A stretch of 64,000 bases of DNA from NORP233 sp050186825 (GTDB lineage Bacteria > Planctomycetota > J058), in the NCBI GenBank assembly GCA_050186825.1, contig JBFWYD010000062.1, positions 3,042-67,041 of the forward strand. The letters run 5' to 3'. The position numbers and the translations under genes are program-made. The notes under the pieces were generated by a model that was given only the letters and a program-made list of their open reading frames with translations, did not search any database and was not told where the DNA came from. Shown one piece after another: positions 52,048-60,551 of this stretch; position 1 is the stretch's first letter; each line of letters starts with the position of its first letter.

Positions 52048-54003
52048 ATGACGCCTCGATCGACCTCCACCCACGCGCGCGCCCCCCTCGCGCTCGGCCT
52101 GCTGCTCGCCCTCGCCCTGCCTGCCGCCGCGCAGGGTCGTGAGCTCTCCGGGCGCTATCGGCTGCGAGGCCTCGACGGCTGGCGCCCGGTGACGGTCGAG
52201 CTCGTGCTCGAGCGCACGAGCGATCGCACCTACGCGGCCGAGCGCACGGCCACGCGCGCCGGGGTGGTCACGAGCTACCGCGGCGAGGCCTGGCAGGAGG
52301 GGGACGCCCTCTCGCTGCGCTTCGACGTCTCGCGCGGGGCCGCGGGCGCGTTGAGCGGCCTGCGGGCCGGGACCGCGACCGCGCGCTATCGGCTCCTGGG
52401 CGGCGCGATCGCGGGGAGCTTCGAGCGCGACGGTCGCACCAGCCGCGAGCTCGGCCGCCGCACGGGCGGCGCCGGGGGCGCGCGTCCAGTCGCCGTGTTG
52501 CCCGTCCTGGCGCGCCCGCCGGCGCAGCTCTGGGGCCGGCTCTCGGTCTCCGGCCGGCGGATCGTGGACCCCCTCGGGCGCGAGGTCGTCCTGCGCGGGG
52601 TCAACGCGGGCAGCAAGCAGGCGCCCTTCCTCCCGCTCCACGACGACGCGGCCGCGGCCGCCCTGGCCCGTGCCACGGGCGGCAACCTGGTGCGGCTCTA
52701 CGTCGCCTGGCGCGCGCTGGAGCCCGCGCCCGGCCGCTACGACGCGGCCTACCTCGACGCGGTGGTCGCCGCCGTCCGCCGCTTCCGCGCCGCCGGGCTC
52801 TACGTCCTGGTCGACCTGCACCAGGATGTGTGGGGCGGCCCGGTCACCGGCCACGGCGCTCCGGACTGGGCGACCCTGGCCGCCGGCGAGAAGCCGCTGA
52901 AGCTCCCGGCCGGCGCCTCCTGGCAGCTCCGCTACGCCGACCGCCGCGTCTACCGCTCCTTCGAGGCCCTGTGGTCGAACCAGCCCGTCCCGGCCACGGG
53001 TCGCGGCCTGGCCGATCACTACGCGGCCGCCTGGGCGGCCCTGGCCGCCCGCCTGCGCGGCGAGGAGGGCGTCGTCGGCTACGACCCGATCAACGAGCCC
53101 TTCGTGGGCCGGGAGCTCCACGCCGGCCTGATCGCGGTGTTCGCGCGCAGCGTGCCGACGCTCCTGGGCAGCGGCGCCCGCGCCCTCTGGGAGCGCCTGC
53201 TGCACGGCGGCAAGCTCCAGGACCGCTTCGTCGAGGACCTGCTCCTCCACGTGCGCGAGGCCGACCGCTACGAGCGCCTGACGGCCGCCCTGCGCGGCGT
53301 CAACGCGCGCTTCGAGGCCCGCCTGGCGGCCTTCTACGAGCGCGTCGGCCGGGCGATCCGCGCCGCGGACCCGGGCCGCCCCCTGTTCCTCGAGCCCATG
53401 GCCCTGACCGGCGTCGGCGTCCCCGCGGGCCTCCCGCGCCCCGCCCTGGACCAGGTGGTCTACGCGCCGCATCTCTACGACGCCTTCGTCGACTCGGGCC
53501 TGCCCTACGACGGCGACCCCGAGCGCGTGCGCCGCACCCTCGAGGGCCATCGCCAGACCGCCTTTCGCCTCAACGCCCCGCTGGTGATCGGCGAGTGGGG
53601 CCACTTGACCCCCAAAGCGGGCCGCGCCGCCGACTACGCCCGCGACGTCGGCGCCCTCCTCGACGGCGCCCTGGTCGGCGCGGCCTACTGGGAGCACACC
53701 CCCGGCAAGGAGCAGGACCCGCTGTTCCTGGCCACCGTCCGGCCTTACCCCCGCCGAGTGGCCGGCACCCTCCGCGCCCTCCGCTGGGACCCCAGCACGC
53801 GCACCTCCCGCGTGACCTTCCAGGCCGACCCCACGATCCCCGCCCCCACCGTGATCGCCACCCCTCCGCACCTCTTCCCCCACGGCGTCACCGTGACCCT
53901 CCGCGGTGGCCGCAGCGCGGCCGAGCACGACCCCACGTCCAACGCCGTCCTCGTGTGGTCGCAGGACAGCGCCGAAGTCGAGGTCACCCTCCACCCGCGC
54001 TAG
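52048..54003 (+). CDS. Glycoside hydrolase family 5, endoglycoceramidase-like
   Basis: 651 aa secreted retaining hydrolase. Signal peptide (LALGLLLALALPAAAQG), then an N-terminal beta-rich domain of about 120 residues (RYRLRGLDGWRPVTVELVLE) that I do not recognise, then the GH5 barrel from about 160. Barrel motifs: LRGVNAGSKQAPF, GGNLVRLYVAW, LVDLHQDVWGG, the acid/base Glu in YDPINEPF (about 350), and the nucleophile Glu in VIGEWGHL (about 516). The HQD motif and C-terminal beta domain (about 565-651) match endoglycoceramidase-type GH5 enzymes acting on glycolipids. Substrate inferred. Confidence 0.88.
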   Translation: MTPRSTSTHARAPLALGLLLALALPAAAQGRELSGRYRLRGLDGWRPVTVELVLERTSDRTYAAERTATRAGVVTSYRGEAWQEGDALSLRFDVSRGAAGALSGLRAGTATARYRLLGGAIAGSFERDGRTSRELGRRTGGAGGARPVAVLPVLARPPAQLWGRLSVSGRRIVDPLGREVVLRGVNAGSKQAPFLPLHDDAAAAALARATGGNLVRLYVAWRALEPAPGRYDAAYLDAVVAAVRRFRAAGLYVLVDLHQDVWGGPVTGHGAPDWATLAAGEKPLKLPAGASWQLRYADRRVYRSFEALWSNQPVPATGRGLADHYAAAWAALAARLRGEEGVVGYDPINEPFVGRELHAGLIAVFARSVPTLLGSGARALWERLLHGGKLQDRFVEDLLLHVREADRYERLTAALRGVNARFEARLAAFYERVGRAIRAADPGRPLFLEPMALTGVGVPAGLPRPALDQVVYAPHLYDAFVDSGLPYDGDPERVRRTLEGHRQTAFRLNAPLVIGEWGHLTPKAGRAADYARDVGALLDGALVGAAYWEHTPGKEQDPLFLATVRPYPRRVAGTLRALRWDPSTRTSRVTFQADPTIPAPTVIATPPHLFPHGVTVTLRGGRSAAEHDPTSNAVLVWSQDSAEVEVTLHPR

Positions 54004-54138
54004 CCCCCGACCCAGGGCTGGGGGGCTGGTTCCGGCTGCGCCTGGGGCGGAACCCGAGGTCCTCTCCGCTGAAGATGCACCCCTCGACCCGCCCCGCGCG
54101 TCCTCCGCGCCTTGGCGCTCAGGGGACGCCCCGCTGGC

Positions 54139-54150
54139 TAGACTCCAGCC
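54139..54150 (+). promoter_or_regulatory. TAGACT element directly before the kinase GTG
   Basis: TAGACT (54139-54144), 6 nt, then GTG 54151; identical hexamer and spacing to the element before the gene at 1826. No Shine-Dalgarno in between. Confidence 0.5.
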
Positions 54151-56187
54151 GTGGCCGACCACCCGGAGCGCGTGGGTCCCTATCCGCTGATCGAGGAGAT
54201 CGGGCGCGGCGGCATGGGCACGGTCTATCGGGCCGTGGATCCCAAGACGAGCCGGCCGGTGGTGATCAAGCTGATGACCGCGGGGCGGCGCGCGAGCGCG
54301 ATCCAGCGCAAGCGCTTCGAGCGGGAGGGGCAGCTGCTGGCCAAGCTCTCGCTCAAGCACGTCGTGCGGGTGTTCGACGCGGGGGAGCACGAGGGCGTGC
54401 CCTACCTGGTGCTCGACCAGGTCGAGGGGCAGTCGCTCCAGGAGGGGCTGCGGCTGGGGCCGATGCCCGTAGACGGGGTGATCCACGTGGGCGAGCGGCT
54501 GGCGCGCACGCTCCACGCGGTGCACCAGGCCGGGCTGATCCACCGCGACCTCAAGCCCGAGAACGTGATCCTCACGCCGGCGGGCGAGCCGGTGCTGATC
54601 GACTTCGGCCTGGGCAAGGACCTCGCCCCGCGCGAGGAGAGCCAGGCGCTGACGCGCAGCGGGCAGGCCCTGGGCACGCCGCACTTCTGGGCCCCGGAGC
54701 AGGCCCGAACCGAGAACGACCGGATCGGGCCGGCCACCGACGTCTACGCGCTCGGGGCCACGCTCTACTCCTGCCTGGTCGGGCGACCGCCCTTCTACGA
54801 GGCCGAGACCCTGGTCGAGCTGACCCACCAGACCTGCAAGGAGCCGCCGCCGCCGCTCCGCGCCGAGCGCCCCGAGGTGCCCGAGGAGCTGGAGCGGCTC
54901 GTCCTGTGGTGCCTGGCCAAGGAGCCGGAGCAGCGGCCGCCCGACGCGGGCGTGGTCGCGGACGCGCTCGCGGCGCTGGCGACGGCGCGCCGGCCGCGGG
55001 CCAAGGGAGCAGGTCCCGCCACGCGCCGCTGGATCGGCGTGGCGGTGGCCGCCGGGGGCCTGGCCTCCTTCGCCCTGACCGGGGTCCTGCTCTCGGCCCG
55101 CCACGGCGAGTCGCGCGCCGTCCCGCCCGCCACCTCGCTCGCACAGCGGGCCGAGGCGGGCGAGGTCCCGGCCATGCTCGCCCTGGCCCGGGCGCTCGCG
55201 AGCGGGAGCGAGGGGACGACCAAGGACGAGGCCGCCGCGGCCCGCTGGCTGCGCAAGGCCGCCGGCGCGGGCGAGGTCGCGGCCATGTACGAGCTCTCCC
55301 TGGCCCTGGCCGAGGGGCGCGGCGTCCCGCGCGAGCCAGTCGAGGCCGCCCGCTGGCTGCGCAGCGCCGCCCTGGGTGAGCACCCGCAGGCCATGCTCCG
55401 CTGGGCCCGGAGCCTCGAGGCCGGGGCCGAGGGCGTTCATCCCGACCCGGCCGAGGCCGCGCGCTGGTATCGCAAGGCGGCGGACGCCGGCGAGCCGGCC
55501 GCCATGGGCGCGCTGGGCGCGCTCTACGCCACCGGGCGCGGGCTCCCGCGCGACGACGCCGAGGCCCTGCGCTGGATCCGCCGCGGGGTCGAGCGCGAGG
55601 ACCCGCGCGCCATGACCTGGCTGGGGGTGTTCCTCTCGACCGAGCGCGGCGGGCTCGGGCGCGACCGGGACGAGGCCCTGCGCTGGCTCCGCCGCGGCGC
55701 CGAGGGCGGCGAGCCGCGCGCGCTGGCGGGCATGGGCGAGTGCTACGCGCTCGGCCGCGGGGTCCCCGTCGACTACGCCGAGGCCCTGCGCTGGCTGCGC
55801 AAGGCGGAGGCGGCGGGCGAGCCGGCCGCCCTGACCTGGCTCGGCTACCTCCACCTCGAGGGGCTGGGCGTTGCCAAGGACCCCGCGGCCGCCTTCCGCT
55901 ACTTCTTCAAGGCCGCGCAGACCGACGACGACGACGCCATGACCTACCTGGGCGCCCTCTACGCGGAGGGGTCGGGCGTCGAGCACGACGACCGCGAGGC
56001 CATGCGCTGGTATCGACGCAGCGCCGAGCTCGGTAACGGCTGGGGCATGGCCTGCGTGGGCGCCTTCTACCTCTGGGGCCGCGGCGGCGTCAGCCGCGAC
56101 GAGGCCGAGGCCCGCCGCTGGTACCAGCGCGCCCTGGACGCCGGCTTCGAGCCCACCCCCCAGTTCAAGGAGCTCTTCAGACGCTAG
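54151..56187 (+). CDS. Ser/Thr protein kinase with transmembrane helix and Sel1 repeats
   Basis: 678 aa. The kinase domain (1-275) has the glycine loop GRGGMGTVY (18-26), Lys40, HRDLKPEN with Asp133, DFG at 151-153 and APEQ in place of APE, so it is predicted active. A membrane helix lies at about 294-315. The rest (about 330-670) is eight or nine Sel1-like repeats (EAARWYRKAADAGEPAAM type), which would lie outside the cytoplasm and bind proteins. The GTG is chosen from the TAGACT element. It ends 2 nt before a perfect inverted repeat. A natural partner would be an FHA protein such as that at 42994, but this is inference. Confidence 0.92.
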   Translation: MADHPERVGPYPLIEEIGRGGMGTVYRAVDPKTSRPVVIKLMTAGRRASAIQRKRFEREGQLLAKLSLKHVVRVFDAGEHEGVPYLVLDQVEGQSLQEGLRLGPMPVDGVIHVGERLARTLHAVHQAGLIHRDLKPENVILTPAGEPVLIDFGLGKDLAPREESQALTRSGQALGTPHFWAPEQARTENDRIGPATDVYALGATLYSCLVGRPPFYEAETLVELTHQTCKEPPPPLRAERPEVPEELERLVLWCLAKEPEQRPPDAGVVADALAALATARRPRAKGAGPATRRWIGVAVAAGGLASFALTGVLLSARHGESRAVPPATSLAQRAEAGEVPAMLALARALASGSEGTTKDEAAAARWLRKAAGAGEVAAMYELSLALAEGRGVPREPVEAARWLRSAALGEHPQAMLRWARSLEAGAEGVHPDPAEAARWYRKAADAGEPAAMGALGALYATGRGLPRDDAEALRWIRRGVEREDPRAMTWLGVFLSTERGGLGRDRDEALRWLRRGAEGGEPRALAGMGECYALGRGVPVDYAEALRWLRKAEAAGEPAALTWLGYLHLEGLGVAKDPAAAFRYFFKAAQTDDDDAMTYLGALYAEGSGVEHDDREAMRWYRRSAELGNGWGMACVGAFYLWGRGGVSRDEAEARRWYQRALDAGFEPTPQFKELFRR

Positions 56188-56188
56188 C

Positions 56189-56265
56189 TCACGATTCCGA
56201 GAGGTCACGCTCGAGCGCGTCGGGCGGAGTCGAGGCGCCAGGACTGTGACCTCTCGGAATCGTGA
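56189..56265. repeat. Perfect 20-bp inverted repeat (palindromic family, copy 2)
   Basis: Arms 56189-56208 and 56246-56265 are exact reverse complements with a 37-nt loop. The left arm starts 2 nt after the kinase stop. Inner ends are GGTCAC and GTGACC, shared with copies 1 and 3. Likely terminator for the kinase gene. Confidence 0.88.
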
Positions 56266-56584
56266 CCGCTCGCGGGGAGCGCGCGCAGCGCGCGATTCCG
56301 CGAGCCATTGCCCGTCGCGGATCCTCTCCCTCCCAACGAAGGGAGTAGGCCGCGCAGTCCCTCGACCGGACTGATCTAGCGACCTGAGGATGTGTGCCTC
56401 CCCAGTGGTCCGGGCCGGTAGGCGACGCTCAGGCCTGGTCGCGGGGCCAATCGGCCCGGACTCTGCTGGCGCCCAACTCAGCGCCGCCGCCGCAAACCGG
56501 CTGACGCCTCTCCTCGAGCGCCTGCCCGGAGGAAGTTTGGCTGACGCCGCGTGCCCTGTGGCGCCAAGCCACCCATCCCCCTGA
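56266..56584. other. Intergenic region with dispersed repeat words
   Basis: About 320 nt without a credible gene. It contains a GCTCGCGG/CCGCGAGC inverted pair near 56270-56304, and GGCTGACGCC twice (about 56499 and 56539), a word also found in other intergenic gaps. No tRNA-like fold seen. Confidence 0.5.
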
Positions 56585-56905
56585 CTAGCCGGTGCGGCGC
56601 CAGCTGCGCTCGCGGTCGCTCATGGACGCGAGCAGGAGCATCACCGTCAGGGCGCCCAGGCTGACCAGGGCGAGGTTGCCGCCCCCCTCCTGACCCACGC
56701 TCCAGGCCGTGCGCACACCCGCGATCACGAGGGCGAACACCACCAGCGGCGTGACCACCTCGCGCAGCACCCAGGCCAGGAAGGTCCCGAACCCGCCGGT
56801 CCTGGGGACGGCGACCAGCTCCCCGCACACGGTGCAGCGGCCGAAACGGGTCAGCAGACGCTCGCGCCGACAGCTCGGGCAAGCTCCCTTGGAGACGGTA
56901 GCCAT
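56585..56905 (-). CDS. Zinc-ribbon membrane protein, 106 aa
   Basis: The N-terminal zinc ribbon has two CxxC pairs (CPSC and CTVC). Two hydrophobic helices follow (VVTPLVVFALVIAGVRTAW and LALVSLGALTVMLLLASM). Probably a small inner-membrane protein with a cytoplasmic ribbon. ATG 56905 has AAGG 7 nt upstream. Function unknown; it resembles in layout the zinc-ribbon protein at 45919 but is not obviously homologous beyond the ribbon. Confidence 0.7.
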   Translation of the reverse strand: MATVSKGACPSCRRERLLTRFGRCTVCGELVAVPRTGGFGTFLAWVLREVVTPLVVFALVIAGVRTAWSVGQEGGGNLALVSLGALTVMLLLASMSDRERSWRRTG

Positions 56906-57047
56906 GGCCAACCTTCGCTCGTGTTCGCGGTGGACCGGCGCGCGGTCCTGCCCCCCGCCGAGCCTTCGAGCAACGCGAAGGCCACGCGCGCGGGTGTGAC
57001 GGCGCTGTCCCTTGAGCCGTGCGAGCCGCGAAAGGTGCCCCTGAGCG

Positions 57048-57716
57048 TCAGGGCCTTTCGACCCTGAACGCCCGACCCAGGCGCGCGCAGAGCTCCTGGT
57101 GGATCGCGGCGGCCAGGGGCTCGCGCTCGGCCGGGACCCCCAGGCTCTCGAGGGAGGCCATGACCTGGGCGTCCAGGTCGCAGGGGCGGAAGAGCGCGAA
57201 GCGGCGCAGGTCGGTGCTCAGGTTGAGCGCGAAGCCGTGGTAGGTCACCCAGCCCCGGCAGGCGATCCCGATCGAGGCCAGCTTGCGCTCGCCGACCCAC
57301 ACCCCGGTCAGGCCGTCGCGGCGCCCGGCTGCGAGCCCGCAGCAGCGGGCCAGGGCCGCGATCAACGCCGCCTCCAGCGCGCGCAGGAAGGCGTGCAGGT
57401 CGCGCTCGTCGGGGGCCAGGCGCACGATCGGGTAGCCCACGAGCTGCCCGGGGCCGTGATAGGTGGCGGCCCCGCCGCGCTCGATCGGGAGGACCTCGAT
57501 CCCGGCCGCGGTGACGCCGGCCGTCTCCTCCGCCGACCGGGACGGGCCCTGGGCCCCGCGCCCGGTGGTCACGATCTCGGGGTGCTCGCAGAGGAGGAGG
57601 GTGTCCTGCCCCTCGCCGCGGCGCCGCTCCTCGACGCGCTGGAGCTGGAGCTCCCAGGCCTCGCGGTAGCCGATCCGCCCCAGGTCCACCCGGACCAGCG
57701 CGGGCGGAAGACTCAC
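57048..57716 (-). CDS. lipB: Octanoyl-[ACP]:protein N-octanoyltransferase
   Basis: 222 aa. LipB moves octanoate from ACP to lipoyl domains, the first step of lipoate assembly. Motifs: RGGAATYHGPGQLVGYP, the Lys of ERKLASIG, TYHGFALN, and the acyl-accepting Cys in FRPCDL. GTG 57716 lies 4 nt past the stop of the E1-alpha gene, so it is in one operon with E1-alpha and E2, whose lipoyl domain is an obvious acceptor. No lipA in the window. Confidence 0.95.
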   Translation of the reverse strand: MSLPPALVRVDLGRIGYREAWELQLQRVEERRRGEGQDTLLLCEHPEIVTTGRGAQGPSRSAEETAGVTAAGIEVLPIERGGAATYHGPGQLVGYPIVRLAPDERDLHAFLRALEAALIAALARCCGLAAGRRDGLTGVWVGERKLASIGIACRGWVTYHGFALNLSTDLRRFALFRPCDLDAQVMASLESLGVPAEREPLAAAIHQELCARLGRAFRVERP

Positions 57717-57720
57717 CGGC

Positions 57721-58845
57721 TCACCCCCGCGCGGCCCGCCAGGCGAGCTCGTCCCGGAGCGCCTCGCGCTCGGCCACGAGCTCGGGCGGATCGACGGCGT
57801 AGACGTCCTCGAGCAGGGTCTCCGGCGCGGGCAGGGCCGACTGCTCGGCCGTCTTGACCGCCTCGTTGATCGCGTCCCGCTGCTCCTCGTCGAGGGCCGC
57901 CTGGCGCGCCTCGTCCCACAGGCCGCGGCCCTCGAGGTAGGTGCGCACCCGCTGGAGCGGGCAGCGCGCCTCCCAGGCGGCGACCTCGTCGGTCGGGCGA
58001 TAGCGGGTCGGGTCGTCGGCCGAGCTGTGCCCGCCCACCCGGAAGGTCACGAGCTCGAGGAAGGTCGGGCCCCCGCCCGAGCGGGCGCGCTCGACCGCGC
58101 GCCGGCTCTCGCGGTAGACCGCCAGCAGGTCGTTGCCGTCCACGCGCACCCCGGGCATCCCGTAGGCGCGGGCCTTGATCGCGAAGCTCTGGCTCCTGGT
58201 CTGCTTCGCCGAGGGGACCGAGATCGCCCACTGGTTGTTCTGGCAGAAGAACACCGCCGGCACCTTCCACACCGCCGCGAAGTTGAGCGCCGCGTGGAAG
58301 TCGGGCTCGCTGGTCCCGCCGTCGCCCACGTAGCCCGCGGCGACCTTGGCCTCGCCGCGGAGCTTCATCGCGTAGGCGCAGCCGGTGGCCTGCGGGAGCT
58401 GGTTGGCGATGCAGCTCGACCAGGAGACCTGGTTCACCTGGCGCCCGGCGAAGTGCATCGGCTGCATCCGCCCCTTCAGCACGTCGTGGGCGTTGCCGAA
58501 CATGTGCGCGAAGTAGCGCGAGAGCGGGAAGCCGCGCAGGAGCATCAGCGCGTTCTCGCGCAGGGCCGGGAACACCCAGTCCTCGGGCGCGAGCGCCGCG
58601 CCGCTGCCGATCACGGCGGCCTCCTGGCCGCGCGCGGAGCCGAAGAAGCCGATCCGGCCCATGCGCTGCAGGCCCTCGAGGCGCTTGTCGATCGCGCGCA
58701 TCAGGACCATGTTCCGGTAGAGCTCGAGCAGGCGCGCGTCGCTCAGGTCCGGCAGCTCGGCGCCGGGCAGCGGGTGGCCCTGCTCGTCGAGGACGACCTG
58801 GAGCTCCACGTCGGGCGCGCCCTCCGCGACGGCCGGCACGCTCAC
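57721..58845 (-). CDS. 2-oxoacid dehydrogenase E1 component, alpha subunit (copy 1)
   Basis: 374 aa thiamine-diphosphate subunit of the branched-chain 2-oxoacid or pyruvate dehydrogenase complex. ThDP/Mg motif GDGGTSEPDFHAALNFAAV ends with QNNQWAIS, and the loop RVGGHSSADDPTRYR holds the regulatory-loop residues typical of heterotetrameric E1. Its GTG start overlaps the E2 stop (GTGA), and lipB follows at 4 nt. The needed beta subunit is not in the operon or window. The E2 features favour a BCKDH-type complex, but the substrate is inferred. Confidence 0.92.
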   Translation of the reverse strand: MSVPAVAEGAPDVELQVVLDEQGHPLPGAELPDLSDARLLELYRNMVLMRAIDKRLEGLQRMGRIGFFGSARGQEAAVIGSGAALAPEDWVFPALRENALMLLRGFPLSRYFAHMFGNAHDVLKGRMQPMHFAGRQVNQVSWSSCIANQLPQATGCAYAMKLRGEAKVAAGYVGDGGTSEPDFHAALNFAAVWKVPAVFFCQNNQWAISVPSAKQTRSQSFAIKARAYGMPGVRVDGNDLLAVYRESRRAVERARSGGGPTFLELVTFRVGGHSSADDPTRYRPTDEVAAWEARCPLQRVRTYLEGRGLWDEARQAALDEEQRDAINEAVKTAEQSALPAPETLLEDVYAVDPPELVAEREALRDELAWRAARG

Positions 58846-60212
58846 ACCCCTTCGAGGACGAACAGGTCCGGGTCCTCGAGGTAGCCCACGACCGTGTTCA
58901 TGAAGCGCGCCGCGTTGGCCCCGTCGACCACGCGGTGGTCGAGCGAGAGCGAGAGGTACATCACGTCGCGGATCACGATCTGCTCGTCCACGACCACCGG
59001 GCGGCGCTTGATCTTGTGCACGCCCAGGATCCCCACCTCGGGGTGGTTGAGGATCGGCGTGGCGAGCAGCCCGCCGATGTGCCCGGCGCTGGTGATCGTA
59101 AAGGTCCCGCCCGAGAGCTCCTCGGGGCGGAGGGCCCCTGTGCGCGCGGCCTCGGCCAGGCGCGTGATCTCGGCCGCGATGTCGAGGATGCTGCGCCGGT
59201 CGGCGTGCTTGAGCACGGGCACGAGCAGCCCGTTGTCGGTGTCGGCCGCGATCCCCAGGTGGTAGTAGCGCTTGTAGACCAGCTCCGACTTGGCGTCGTC
59301 GAGCGAGGCGTTCAGCTCGCCGTGGCGGCGCAGCGCGTTGGCCACGGCCTTGGCGATGAAGGCCAGGTAGGTCAGCTTGACCCCGCGCTCCTCGGCCGGG
59401 CCCTTCATCCGCTTGCGCAGCTCGACCAGGCGGCTGACGTCGACCTCCTCCACGTAGGTGTAGTGGGCCGCCGTGCGCTTCGAGTGCTGGAGGAACTCGG
59501 CGATCTTGCGGCGCACGCCGCGCAGCGGGATCCGCTCCTCGACCTCGCCCTCGCCGGGCGCGGGGAGGGGCCGCGGCGCCGGGGCCACGTAGGCGGGCTT
59601 CTGCGGGGCCGGGGCCGCCGTCGGCCGCGTCGGCGCGCCAGCCCCAGGACCGGGGGCCGGCGCCGGGCCAGCCGCACGACGCTCGCTCGGGGCCGGAGTC
59701 GCGGCGCCCGAGACCTTGGCGCCGGCGGCGCGCTCGACGTCGCTGCGGAGCACGCGGCCGCTCGGGCCGCTCCCGCGCACGCGGCGCACGTCCACGCCCA
59801 GGGCGCGCGCGCGCTTGCGCGTGGCCGGGGTCGCGAGCACGCGGGCCACGGGCTCGGGGAGCAGCTCGGCCAGGGCCGGCGGGGCCAGGGTCGCGACCCC
59901 GCCGCCGTTCCCGCCGACCGCCGCCTCGCGGGCCGCGGGCGCGGCCGCGTGCCCGTGGGCGCCCGCCAGCTTGCCCTCGCTGACCTGGGTGAAGGTCGCG
60001 ATCGCCGTGTGCACCGGCACGACCTGGCCCTCGCCGAACAGGAGCTGCCCCACGACCCCGGTCACGGGGCAGGGGATCATGACCGTGGCCTTGTCGGTCA
60101 TGACCTCGACGAAGTCCTGCTCCTCGCGCACCCGGTCCCCCGGGCCCACGTGCCACTTGACGATCTCGCCCTCGGCGACGCCCTCACCAATGTCCGGGAG
60201 CAGGAACTGCAC
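58842..60212 (-). CDS. Dihydrolipoamide acyltransferase (E2) of a 2-oxoacid dehydrogenase complex
   Basis: 456 aa. One N-terminal lipoyl domain with the lipoylated Lys in EVMTDKATVMI, a peripheral subunit-binding domain (TPATRKRARALG with RGSGPSGRVLRSDV), a Pro/Ala-rich linker (PTAAPAPQKPAYVAPAPRP), and a catalytic acyltransferase domain ending LSLDHRVVDGANAARFM, with the catalytic His. Transfers acyl groups from E1 to CoA. GTG 60212 has GGAGG 6 nt upstream; TAGACC lies about 22 nt before it as a possible -10. First gene of the E2-E1alpha-lipB operon. Confidence 0.95.
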   Translation of the reverse strand: MQFLLPDIGEGVAEGEIVKWHVGPGDRVREEQDFVEVMTDKATVMIPCPVTGVVGQLLFGEGQVVPVHTAIATFTQVSEGKLAGAHGHAAAPAAREAAVGGNGGGVATLAPPALAELLPEPVARVLATPATRKRARALGVDVRRVRGSGPSGRVLRSDVERAAGAKVSGAATPAPSERRAAGPAPAPGPGAGAPTRPTAAPAPQKPAYVAPAPRPLPAPGEGEVEERIPLRGVRRKIAEFLQHSKRTAAHYTYVEEVDVSRLVELRKRMKGPAEERGVKLTYLAFIAKAVANALRRHGELNASLDDAKSELVYKRYYHLGIAADTDNGLLVPVLKHADRRSILDIAAEITRLAEAARTGALRPEELSGGTFTITSAGHIGGLLATPILNHPEVGILGVHKIKRRPVVVDEQIVIRDVMYLSLSLDHRVVDGANAARFMNTVVGYLEDPDLFVLEGV

Positions 60213-60459
60213 GCGACCCTCCTCTGGGCTCTCTGGTCTACGACTCCGACACGGCGACTCGGGGGTCTCTGAAGGAATCTCGCGGTCTTGGATACGCTAT
60301 CCACGGCTCCAGGCATGGCAACCGCGCCCGGGGGCCAGCTCATTCTTCAAGCACACAGGCGCTGACGGTCGAGCGTCAGCTCCGAGACCGGGCGGACTCG
60401 CGACCACCCTCCGCGGTCCCGCAGCCCCGCCTGGTCGGAGCGACCCCCCTCCGCCAATT
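60213..60459. other. Intergenic region between E2 and the second E1-alpha
   Basis: About 250 nt with no gene. It holds a hairpin GCTGACG-GTCGAG-CGTCAGC (60361-60380), an AT-richer stretch at about 60280-60355, and TAGACC on the minus strand at 60235-60240. Copy 3 of the inverted-repeat family follows immediately. Confidence 0.5.
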
Positions 60460-60551
60460 GAGCGGAGCCAGGAGGTCGAGCGGTCACTCCCTGGCGCCCT
60501 CGCCCCACATTCCCGCCCTCGCGTGACCGCTCGACATCCGCAGCTCCGCTC
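60460..60551. repeat. Inverted repeat (palindromic family, copy 3)
   Basis: Left arm 60460-60487 and right arm 60523-60551. The outer GAGCGGAGC/GCTCCGCTC and inner TCGAGCGGTCAC/GTGACCGCTCGA match exactly, with a mismatched centre. The right arm reaches into the TGA (60550-60552) of the E1-alpha gene. Inner hexamers GGTCAC/GTGACC are shared with copies 1 and 2. Confidence 0.8.

Noticed and set aside
51680..52051. Plus-strand ORF of 123 codons across the 90-bp repeat
   Set aside because: Translation is just the repeat (period 30 residues) followed by arbitrary sequence overlapping the GH5 start; no ribosome-binding site.
56266..57047. tRNA or other structured RNA in the gaps around 56.3-57.0 kb
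   Set aside because: I could not find a cloverleaf or a known RNA motif by eye; only short inverted repeats were seen.
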